64,000 nucleotides of DNA from Ascaris suum (Eukaryota > Nematoda > Chromadorea > Rhabditida > Ascarididae), in the NCBI GenBank assembly GCA_013433145.1, contig CM024170.1, forward strand, positions 12,313,866-12,377,865, written 5' to 3'. The notes beneath the pieces were generated by a model that ran no database searches, had not been told where the DNA came from, and saw only the letters and a program-made list of their open reading frames with translations. The translations under genes and the position numbers were made by a program. Of this stretch, positions 53,368 to 64,000 are shown piece after piece; within the stretch, counting starts at the first letter, position 1; every line of letters starts with the position of its first letter.

Positions 53368-56300
53368 TCAACTGGCAACTCCTTGCGAATAGGTGCCAGC
53401 CGGTGGCCGTAATTCTTTGGGAATGAAGTGCATCTGGAAGGGCGAAAATGAATACAACGCTTTGCCAACATTCTTACGACAGTTCTCGCGTCGTACTCCA
53501 TCCCTCCGCAAGCACACTACCATTTCACCCATCTAAACGAAATCAATGTTTATAGTTTGTTTATGGAGATAGTTGTGTAAGGATCAATTTTTCACCTGTC
53601 AGGAGAGTCCAAAGAACTTCATAAATCAGTACTGGTTTAGCACCAAAACCACATAGAGAAAAGCGCAGGAAAGCTAGTGCTGTTTTTGGCTATAAGAGGC
53701 TTTTGTACTTTTTAATTCATAGTATATTAACTGTAATTTTCGTAACAAGAAGACTAAGGACAGCGAAACTATTGCACAACAACGACCTCACATATCAATT
53801 AGTAATGACACCGATTCTATTTAAAATAACGTGTAACTGGCGCCTGGAAGATTTAGGGAGAAATAAAAAGAATTTCAGTAGCTCACACTAATCAATATAT
53901 AGTCTATTCATGCAATTATACGGCTAAGGAGGGATGAAAGGGGAGAATTTTTCACCTCCACAATATGCAATTTCCCTCAACTATCGCCCAAAGCCATACT
54001 ATTTCTTCGGAAAAAAAAACCAAGGCTAATATTTTTCTAGAGATTCACAATTGACGCTTTCAGCAATTGCATTAAAATGCAATTAAACAGGAAATATATG
54101 TTAATAAAGCAATCAGAATTCAATTTTAATAAGTTCAATTTGTTGGGTAAACCAAATCAACATGCAATCTCTATTGTGATCGAAAAAGCGTTCAACCTGT
54201 ACACCTCAGTACGAATACCACTATGATCTGCGATAAGGAATTATTACTCATATACCTGATCAGCATTGATACCACAATTTTCGCGAATAATTCGACCTTC
54301 TTCGAGAGTGATCGCCATTGATGTGCGATCCTTACCACTTTTACACGTCAATATCGGCATACCATTCAGTGCAAAATTTGCAGCCATCGCCAATCGATAT
54401 ATCGCCATATTCTTATTCGATGGATTCGCATTCACCTATCATAATTAAGCAACGTTTGCGAAAACAAACAACTAAATAGTTATGAACAAATACTGCAGCA
54501 TAGATAGGCAAAATCTGATTTCCACTTCCAACTTCTTTTTTTTTAAAATTATGACAGCCTCGAAAGGGATTGCTTGGATCCTGTCAAATAAAGATGACTT
54601 ATTATGAAGGGGCAACTATATTATTTGCAGTTCATACAGAGAGGGGGAAGGGGAGAGGGGTGGGAGAAGGAAAAGAGGAGGGGCGAGAAAGAAAGAGAAG
54701 GAGAAAGGGAGAACGCCCAACTGAAATCAAGAAATGTTCAAGTAATTTGCAGCAACAGCGCGTTCGGCATCTTCTCTTCTAGAAATATCAAGATTACATA
54801 CTTCAAATGGACTGTCAAGGGAGGGATCTGTATTTGAGAAGACCTAAAAATTCGTGCACTGAAACCAGGGGAACTTCAGTGAGTGGTGATTCTTATCTGA
54901 GCTAATTTGTGGTAACGCTATTTTGACGACTACAGCCCTAATTCCCTTCACGATATATAGCAGGTACCTCAGTGGAATTCCATGTAACGAAATTGATGAA
55001 GATCAGGTATGTAAAGCATTGTGCTAAAACTGAACAATATATGAAGCCTTCACCTCTTATCTAGACATAATTTCGTTCAAAAATCTCTTCGAGCAAACGA
55101 CAAAAAAGAGAAACATCACAACGAATGTAAACAAGGCCTAACCTAAACTACGCGTTGTAAAATGAAGTGTTCAACTATGAATTGATTTCCCATAAACAGC
55201 AATTTTCCCAACTGTAAAGCTTCTCGATCGATAAATGCCCAAAGGATGAAAAATGGTAACCGATAACAAAAATTTTAACCACTCTTCTAGAAAAACAGCG
55301 CCGCATCAATAGCACATACATCGTACCATAGAACCCATTTCATGCGCTAACATTAGCAAAAATAACATCGATCATAAATTTCGCAACGACATATTGCTGC
55401 AGAATTTAGTGTTATCATCAAATAGTTTTATCAAAGCAACTTAACTTTAATCACCTCATATCAAATAAAATCCTCTAAATTATGACCACGATGAGATAAC
55501 AATACACTACAAGCATGGAATTTTTACAAACCGTAGCACATAGTTCAGCGATCAGATCCATTGTAGATGATTCTAGTCGTTTTCGACCAGATGCGTACGC
55601 ATGTAAAGCGTTAGCCGCTACTACATTAATGGTTTCTTCGAGAGACGAATCCCCAGCCAAAGATTGCGCGAAAGTTGCCTCATGATTGATACCCAAATTC
55701 CAAAAGATTGCCACCACACTCATCCATTGCCCAGCACGAAGCTTCTCGGGAAACGACTGAAAATTGCACAATAAGTGCATCTTTAATCAGTATATGTTTC
55801 AAACTAGAAAGACCACCCACTACATCAAACGTTATAAAAAAATGACGAATACAATATAACCCGATTTATAAATACGGCGATTGAACTTCTAAGAAATGGA
55901 CGACTAATTAAGAGCAAGCTCAAAGCAAAGCAGGAACTTGTAACTTCCTCAGTGTTTGAGGTCGAAGCTTGGAGAAGGAGAAAAATAATAAAGGGCGAAC
56001 AGGCTAATGAAACGGACATGCTGTAACGACGATACGTACCGTATAAACGTCCGAAAGGAATAAGAGGCGAATCAATTTAACTGCCTTAGTCGCAACGAAC
56101 GAGCGGATGCATCATCGGGATGGAATGTATATGAGGCAGCATTTACTATCAGAATCAGAAGGAAAGAGCGGATATGCAAATAGAGGAAGATGATTATGGT
56201 CATGGTCTTAACATACCTTGAAAATGAGCAATGAAATAAACTTTCCGGGAGGTAAGAGGTAACTGCAATTTATCAAGTAATAAACAGGTAATATATCTTG

Positions 56301-59300
56301 AGAACAATTTATCCTGAGAACACGACGCATAAAACGCATGGTTCATAAGTTAACAAGAACGCCGCTAAATGCACACCAAAAATCATTCCCCACCCCCAAC
56401 CCCCTCCCCCTGGCGCAATTAAAACTTTTTGGGTTTTAACACCTGCTACAATGCCAAATATTTCAATTCAGTTTCATGAAGGAAATATCAAAACACAAAG
56501 AAGCAATAACCTCAAGCTCATGCAAAAGTGAAGCAATCCTAGCAGCACAGAAGGGTGATATGCTTACAGACGCACAATGCTTAGCATCAAAACCTTAGTC
56601 TGTGTTGACCGTGAATCAGACCCGGGCCGCCAGCCTGATGGGCAAGCATTCTACCACTGCACCATGCTCGCGCACCTGTGCCCCGATATCACTGGTGGAT
56701 TTCAGTGAGTTATCGAAAACTATAGACAAAAAGAGGTGGGACACCGCAATAAAGGCGAGGTTACCCCTGTTGGTCTACATAGCCACAGCTAAAAAAATAC
56801 CGACCTATATAAACCGGGCACCATGATTGATGGAAGGAAATTTGAAGAACATAGCTATACATCTGAAAGGAAGGCTCAAACATCTACTGGGAAGCAGGGA
56901 CTTTTGATGATAAACTGTCGACTTAGTGATAGTGTTTGAAGATTTGTCACGGATGGCATATCTTTAGTGATATTTTTGTAGACAATGACACCGCACGTTG
57001 ATATGCCTCTTACTTTCAAATCACAATGAGCCAACTCATTCGCAGTAGTGTTTTAGGCAGTTTCTTTATCAATAACTACAAGTCGATTTGCTCGAGAATG
57101 CTCACTGAATAAATAAACGATCATTACCTACAGCCTTACTAAAATAATATCATTAATTAATAAATAAGACAATAAAAATTCATAATGTATAATAAATAAG
57201 CTAACTTGAAATATATTAGCGGGTAAAGGAATTTGTACAGTTAGCTTAGAGCGATCGCCACCAACGGTTGGGATGCAAGTCGAACTAACTGATGAACTAC
57301 ATTGCACAAATTTGAAGACAACGCGATCTTGAAGGGAAGCCCAACATTCACGCGCATCTTCCATCATACCACGCTCATCACCGTAGCATGAAAGTAAAGA
57401 GAATACCTGCAAAAAAAAGCCACTGCTATCTTATTACTAGCTTCAACACATTCCAAAATAACTGCCCGTACCTTACTACACACACCTGTGCTATTTTCGT
57501 TCTCTCAATAATTCTTCGTAATATATGAAAAAAAAGTACAAATTTCTATTTTGTGTTATTATGACCCTTATTTAAAATATATTTCATGCATTAAAAAAAT
57601 CACTTCCTATAAACATACCATTGAAATTTTCCAATGAGCCGCATATAAAATGCATCCCATTGTATAATAATTGAAGAGTTACCGTTACAAGCGGTGGATA
57701 TGAATCCCATTCAGAGGTATCGCTCTGTGCTGCATTCAACAAAGCTGTAACGACTACGGTCACCGCTTGCGATAATACTAGATCACTTCTCAACTGAATA
57801 TGATAGAACAATTGACAATCCGCTGGCCTCTGTAGAGCCAATACAAGACCTAAAATCGATATCATTTCAGATCAATAGTGGATCCCGATCACTAAAATTC
57901 TTGATCGGAAACGTTGTCAGCTTGAGCCATTTATAGCACCTTCATATCAAAACAACCTTAAATTGTTTTATTCAATTTTGTATAAATTTACTCAGTGCGT
58001 ATTCTATGATCCCCATTAGGGGAATTCTTCTGATCATTGCGCCAACATTTATGAGATCTTTTTATTTGCCGCTCGAAAGTGTCAATCCTTAAAGAATTCA
58101 TTTAAAAAAAAAACAATGACTCGCAGGAGAATGAACATATCGTAGTTTAATATATTCAGGCCAGAAAAAAAAAAAGAAGAAGAAGATTAAGGAGGAAAAA
58201 AATTTTTTGAGAGGGAAAAAAAATTTTCTACAAATATGAAAAAAGATAAAAAGTGGCTTAAAAATAGACACAAATAGAAAAAAAAATGAAATGAAAACTA
58301 AATATCATTGTTATTCAAAAACTTTTTTTACAATTCGCTAAATATATTTTCATAAATTTACCGAAAGAAATTATTTAAAATATTAAACATATGATTGATT
58401 AACCTAAATATTGCGCATCGAGAAGACTATCGATGAGTTGCAGCATTACATCGAGTGAGGAATTAAGTGCTTGCCTTGCACTCTTCTCATAATCTTTTCT
58501 CACCTCCTAAAAAAAATGCAGATAGCAACATCAATGTAATTGCCCCCTCCAATCCCTATCCTCTTTTCCTTCATTATTTCACTTTCCGCCTCATAATGAC
58601 CCCTAACTGAAGCTTAATTTTACGGTTTCTTATAAAATGCGATATTATTCTTTAAACAATTCAACTTCTTTTTGAATAAACATATAATAGACGCTATAAC
58701 ACCTTCATTATTTCCACAAATAAAAATTCAAATCAGTTGCAAACTAGTGCAAAAATACTCACATCCATCAACGTCAATAAATAAATCAATAAATCAATAA
58801 ATAAGCCATTAAGTACGTTCTCAGAGAATTTTTATACGCAAGCGCTATATTACAAATAATAGTGGATGAACTAATGAGATTGCGACAAAATTGCAGTCCC
58901 ATATATTTCGATCTACCACCTAGATATTACATGACTATCAAAAAATATGCATTATAATATTTCGGCTTGAATGTGAGTGCAAAGCAGAAACCCACCACCG
59001 ATGGATACCAATCAATGCTCTAATAGAAAATCATCGGATACTATAATCTTCAATTTGAAATGAATTCGCAGCGGGTTGACATACTAACAGCAGAGTTAAA
59101 TACCCCCTCCCCCTCTCCTGTTTCTCTCCCTCCTCCACCTCACAACTGATTGCAGGATGATACATGGAACAAACAACCGAATTTCAAAATAAACGAACAA
59201 TAGTATGGAAAAAAAAAAGAAAAACTACTGCAATCGAAAAACGTGTATCTTTTCCCTCAACGTAGCACTACGCTAAAATAGTGGCAAAAAAATAGCTTAC

Positions 59301-62300
59301 ATCTTTCTCGCAGATAGAATCAATAACAGCCATTTTTGTATTGAGACTAATAATCGACGCTTCGAGCGTATCGAGTTGACTATCAAGACCATCCGGCACT
59401 ATGCTTCTCTCCTTAAAAATATCCCACCTCAATTACAATTAAAAATATTCAAACACCATTTATCAAGTCTTTTTATGCTAATCTTTGAAATATAAATTTT
59501 AAATTGCTATTTTTGAGAAACCATCAAATCTGATTGCCTTTAATTGAGAAATTTAAAAAAACGACAACCGTCTAAGCGAATATCGGCGGATATGCAATAG
59601 ACGCATGAATAAATCAAGCATTAAGATATTGCAATTCTGAGTAACATATTGCAATTGCAATTCTGTATATTGCAATTATATATTGCAAAATATATTGCAA
59701 TTCTGCAATTCGGACCCAAAGGATATTAAAATCAAAGAAACATCTGATTACATTTCATGTCGATTATCCTGGATAAGTTCAATAATTACAATCAATTTAT
59801 TTTAATGCTTATTTAAATCAATATTATGAAAATATTGCGTTTACTTAATAGAGAGGTTTACAAGAAAATTTATTACCTTATCGATAAGTCTTCCATGGGC
59901 GGTTTGTAAACGTCCCCATTCACAAAGCAAATCGACAAGGGTACTTATTCCCGGAAATGAACTTATCAAATCGATTAGATTTTCATGCAACTGAAAAATA
60001 ATTTCATTTCTTATCCACTCTATAAAAAAAAGGTAGGCGTATCATGAATATATCATCCAGAAATAATCACTCAATGTTTATCATAAATGTAATTTTATAC
60101 CCCTCAAATGCACAAATTATTTTCCCCCTCATAAAGTACCGTTTGAATGCAAATCGACCAGTCACATATAATCACAGCGATCAAAACCCAAATATGCATA
60201 ATATCTGAGATATCTTCATGTGCAAAAATTCGGGGTAAACAACGCAAATCCTATTACAGTATTATGAAAGACAAAAGCAATATATACATACAGAGGTTCA
60301 ACAAAAGAAGAAAGTAACCAGGTGTTCAAGGACCTTGAGGGTAAAGGGGAAGGGGGCGGAGGAGAGGAGTGGGGGAGGGAGGGTGGCGGAGAGGAAAGGG
60401 TTATAGCAATCAAACTGCTACATATTTTCTTAGGATCTATCAAAGTAACGTCGCCGAATTATTTCAGTGGCAATTTGGTCTCAGTGCATCAAGCTAAAAA
60501 CAAAGAAGAAACTAATGCAAGAGAAATAACTGCGCGGAAGTGAAAAGATTATGCCCTAACAAGCATGAAATACGACACATTCCAGCTTGAGATAACAATC
60601 GCCATTGCAAGGCAACGACGTGTGGACGTAGCTGACACAGCCAGAATCCCCCCAATGTCGCAGATAACATTCGCGATTCATTTCCCTCTAAAACTGCAAT
60701 GAGTTCAGCTACGGAATGAAGCAGTGCAACATCCGATTTGGTTTCTATAAAAGTGACAGCTCTTCTCAACTCTTGCAACCAGTGATGCCAAACGATGCAC
60801 AAAATTATTAAACTTTAAAATGCACATAATAAAAAAACATCCCTCAAAGTACCTGGAAGGACAAAACGAATAAAGCAGAAAAACAGGTGTGCCACCCATT
60901 CTCTTGTTAACTGCTCGTCATTAAGTTCTCCTATTTGGTAATTGAAAACAAGAAAATAGTAAATCAACACATCGGCGGAATCATTACCTTCAATAAAAGA
61001 CTATCGGCAAAAAGCTACACCGAATTCAATTTAATAATCCTATGAATTTCTACTTCATCTCGAGAGGTCTCGTCTGAAAAAAAAAATCAAAATTTAACTA
61101 ATGCTAATACTATAAACATCTCAATTTCATCAAATATGGATTGTGCATTTAAGATGATTACATACCCATATTTCACTTCGGATAACCACATTTTTAGCTA
61201 ACAACAATTTTACAATAAATAAGACTTATTCTCTTATAAGCACAATTCTGATTACTTCATGCTTATCTGACGAAAAAAAATCAACATCCTACCTGTTTAA
61301 CATCGGCAAGTAGTTGCACACCTGTTTTATCAATACTCCCGAAACTGACAATATGCCAATCGGTCTCGATACGTCGACTCAACGAACCTATTGTACTCTT
61401 CGCTTCAAGCAATACTCGACGACGATGAAAGAAACGTGAATCGAGAATATGATCGATTTTCTCGGGATCGTTCAACGATGAATGCAATGCTACTCGCAAT
61501 CGAGATAGACCACCATGCTAAACAATCTATATTAAACACCACAAAGAAATTCATTTCAAAGTATAATTATTGTGCTGATTACGTTACCACAACATCCAAA
61601 GTCTTATACCGACATATCAGAGCTTACACAAGGTTGAGAAGGAGGGTGGATGAGTGGGCGGGGGGGTGGGGTGGGGGTTATAAATCAATCCATACAGTAA
61701 TCGTGCTGTCGCTGCTCTCTTTTCGAATGTGCCATAGCCTAATAAAAAAAAACGATCGAATAATGTTTTCTGTATAACAAAACTCAGAAAATACAGTATA
61801 CTGCAATAGACCATTAAATTACTCTCAACTATAATACATTTTCGCTATTTTTTTTTCTGCTTCATTCTCGTGTTCAATATCACAATGGCTCAAATCTATT
61901 TTATATAATTGTTTAGTTTAAAGTGAAATTGAAGGGATCATGATCACCGCTTCTGTATTTACAATCATCAACCCCCCCCTTTACCTTTAGAAGAATATAA
62001 GTAATATTTACCGATAAGATTCATCAAGTTGTTAGCAAAAATTGGGAAAGCTAACTAAGGTGTGCGGAAAAAATAAAGGTGAATATCTGAGAAAAGATTC
62101 ATAAAACTGTACTTTTCCTTAACGCACATCACCTCATAATTTCTTTCTCAAGCATATTAATCTCTGAATAGCGGAGATGCCAAAAGCCTTTTCATCAACC
62201 TCTCCCTTCCTCTTCTCTCGCTTTTAAAATCTCCATTTCTAGAAACCTGCTAATAAACTATGCAACAAGGCTTTCAAACGAGAAAATAAAACAATAGGAA

Positions 62301-63766
62301 TCACGCCAAAAAAAAAGAAAGAAAAAGAAAAAAGAAACGAACCGCAAATCGCAACGGAATTGCGCTAACGGTACCAACAGTGATATAATTATGTTGATGA
62401 TTCTCAACGATAAATTGTTGAATATGTAAATTTGTTGGCACTGCACCAAAAGCCACACGAAATTTTTCAACCGATGGCCGAAATGATGGACCAGCATAAC
62501 TTTCAAGGAATTCAAGTGAATTCACATATGTCTCTTGATTGGATAATAGATGCCTGCAAGAATATTTCGACCTTCAAATAGATTAATCGAATTGTAAAAT
62601 AATTCATATTAGCCGCTTTAATGAGTAAGCTTAATAAATCACAACGTTTACTCGTTCAGCCACCCAATATTTATTCATTATCTTCCAAAACCAACAGATA
62701 TTTTTAAAAAACGCTTGCATAAAAAAACACAATGGTAATAAATGAACAGCATAAGATTTATGTCTTTCAGAAAATGTACGTAGATTTCATTTAAAAAAAA
62801 AAAAAAAAAAAAAGAAATTGGAGAAAGCGCATCGAAAGATTTTATCATGTTCCAATTTTTTTTTTCTTCTAACTTATGAAACAATTATTTAGATTGCATT
62901 AATGATGCAACTTATATTCAATAATTAAAAAATCTCATAAAAATTTGCAACTTTTTTATAAGAGAAAAAAATCTGCCACATTGATGAAAAATTAAGTGCT
63001 ACAATATAGAATTCAACTTCTAAGCGTATATAGCTAAATTGGCGAATATTATTTTTTTTTTTGCCCAAAATTTTTCACTCTATTATGCAAACGTCAGTCG
63101 ATAAAAATTTATGAAAAAACACATTGCTGCTGAAGTTCTTGAATGAGTTAATCAATATATTCCTCCTATATATTAGTGGATTCTTTCATCTCATTCGCTT
63201 TCTCTTTTTCTTTTACATTTTTCTCAACTTTTCATTTCCATCAAAATTCTTCAAATCGCTTTTTAAATTCGATAAGATAGCAATAAAAAGTTATTATATA
63301 CTGTGATATGTTATCAGTCCTCCATCATGTTAAGAAAATATCTTAAAGAAACGAGATCAAATAAAGATCCAATTAATCACATTCAATCATTCTAATTATT
63401 CGCTTCTGGATCACTTTTACTTCAGCTCATTTAATTGGATAGGTAAAAGCATACCGGCGTACTAATTGCAACGGTAAAAGCACATTTGCGTAACATTTGG
63501 ATGGGAGCAGCACATGCGTAACGATGAAGTTCAACTTCGATGAGGAAAACAAAGAATCACAGCCGTTAAATGTTGAACCTGAGCGAATTATGGAGTGGAT
63601 CGATGCTATCTTGAGGTATCGACCATAATCGGGTTTCGATCTGTTCTTTCATTTCTTGTGACCATTTCAGAAATAATTTCACCATTTGTGTCGGTAGAAT
63701 AATACTCAATTTGCTCTCCCACATTGTCTCTTCGCAATAAATTTTTCTCGATGGAAGATTTAAACG
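53368..63766 (-). CDS. INPP4: Inositol polyphosphate 4-phosphatase (INPP4 type I/II), 5' partial
   Basis: Exons in coding order: 63579-63766, 62343-62553, 61293-61517, 59877-59990, 59301-59411, 58404-58506, 57619-57849, 57206-57406, 55532-55756, 54256-54435, 53368-53532. INPP4 removes the 4-phosphate from PtdIns(3,4)P2 to give PtdIns3P. Diagnostic blocks are VPTNLHIQ (62 kb exon), RSDLVLSQAVTVVV, DERGMMEDA, LTVQIPLPANIF, WNLGINHEATFAQ, the CX5R phosphatase loop CKSGKDRTSMAITLEE (Cys codon 54343-54345) and the C-terminal RRDGVRRENCRKNVGKALY with LRPPAGTYSQG before the stop. These follow the family order, and the active-site Cys, Lys and Arg are intact. The N-terminal C2 region lies to the right of the window. 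Phases agree at every junction except 57619/57406, where an extra 2 mod 3 nt are needed (see the micro-exon candidate). About 655 residues are in view. Confidence 0.93.
56609..56672 (-). pseudogene. tRNA-Gly-like relic or tRNA-derived SINE head
   Basis: On the - strand the sequence contains TGGTGCAGTGGTAGAAT (A box and D arm) and GGCCCGGGTCTGATTC (T arm and B box), spaced as in tRNA-Gly. The anticodon stem is mispaired, the T-loop is altered and no acceptor stem closes, so it is not a working tRNA. It lies in an INPP4 intron. It could be a dead tRNA copy or the head of a SINE. Confidence 0.6.
57472..57485 (-). CDS. Candidate 14-nt micro-exon of INPP4
   Basis: The exon 57619-57849 ends in phase 1, but the next exon (57206-57406) is read from phase 0. 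A segment GTGTGTGTAGTAAG on the - strand, preceded by CACAG and followed by GTACGG, has the right length (14 nt) to restore the frame and adds four or five residues. Its polypyrimidine tract is weak. An alternative is a different donor for the previous exon (for example ACG|GTAACT, phase 0), which would drop a segment that looks conserved. Confidence 0.3.
60320..60400 (+). repeat. Purine-rich (GGGA/GGAG) tract in INPP4 intron
   Basis: G/A-only sequence of about 65 bp. Similar tracts occur at 54640-54715 and (G/T-rich) 61635-61680. Open frames here are compositional. Confidence 0.6.
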
Positions 63767-64000
63767 CTAGAAAAAAGAATCCTATAAAATTTTATTTATA
63801 ATTCATCCTCCCTTCCCCCTTTCCTCCCCCCCCCCCCATTCAGCCAGAAATGTTCTCCCCCTTTCACCCAAAATGCTCCCCCAATTAACCTAAAATCTCC
63901 CTCCTCCCCCTTTAATCCAACATGAAATTAAAAAATGCATCCTCGCATCCGTCAAATTTTCGAGCATTACAAAAAACGAGTACATGGCACTCTGCTATAT
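63767..64000 (-). other. INPP4 intron running off the right edge
   Basis: C/T-rich tracts (about 63805-63840 and 63895-63915). No further INPP4 exon is seen before the window ends. Confidence 0.5.

Noticed and set aside
60216..60543. Frames over the G/A-rich tract (GEGGGGEEWGREGGGEE and its antisense)
   Set aside because: Low-complexity purine tract, with no splice context or family similarity.
42023..63766. bbs-5 and INPP4 as one transcription unit
   Set aside because: INPP4 has its own C-terminal stop at 53368, more than 5 kb of satellite-containing sequence lies between, and bbs-5 has its own N-terminus and X-box.

Overview
The window looks like chromosomal DNA of a nematode. It is AT-rich, its genes are split into many 80-230 bp exons by introns of about 0.2-4 kb, introns usually begin GT and end TTTCAG-like, and three genes carry animal-type proteins. 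A parasitic clade III (spirurian) species is plausible but cannot be proven from sequence alone. I rebuilt exon structures by hand from splice sites, reading phase and family resemblance. No database search was run.

Left two-thirds (458-41065, + strand): one large gene for a multi-unit glycoside hydrolase family 31 (GH31) alpha-glucosidase of the maltase-glucoamylase / sucrase-isomaltase type. The window opens inside it. It shows the C-terminal end of one unit (A, 458-2517), a complete trefoil+GH31 unit (B, 3028-19830), a short Thr-rich linker exon (21171-21248), a second complete trefoil+GH31 unit (C, 21500-39996) and a Thr/Ser-rich tail ending in a hydrophobic segment (40855-41065) that looks like a GPI-anchor signal. 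Units B and C match exon for exon (19 exons each, same phases, 16 of 19 exon lengths identical). B has lost several catalytic-pocket residues, including the general acid/base Asp. C keeps the catalytic pair. The introns hold fragments of two non-LTR retrotransposons, several (TA)n arrays and a CA/TA microsatellite.

Middle (42023-48175, - strand): a complete eight-exon bbs-5 gene of 341 codons plus stop. It encodes the BBSome subunit BBS5 and lies tail-to-tail with the GH31 gene. A perfect palindromic RFX/DAF-19 X-box lies upstream at 48750-48763, fitting a ciliary gene.

48176-53367: gene-free. It holds a 2.3 kb degenerate ACAGACAG-type satellite bracketed by two diverged direct copies of a 0.4 kb sequence.

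Right (53368-63766, - strand): the C-terminal two-thirds or so of a type I/II inositol polyphosphate 4-phosphatase (INPP4), with the CX5R active site intact. Its 5' exons lie beyond the right edge. Its reading phase requires one small unplaced exon, and a 14-nt micro-exon candidate fits. An INPP4 intron carries a tRNA-Gly-like relic.

The most interesting observation is the paired catalytic and pseudo-catalytic GH31 units on one probably GPI-anchored polypeptide.
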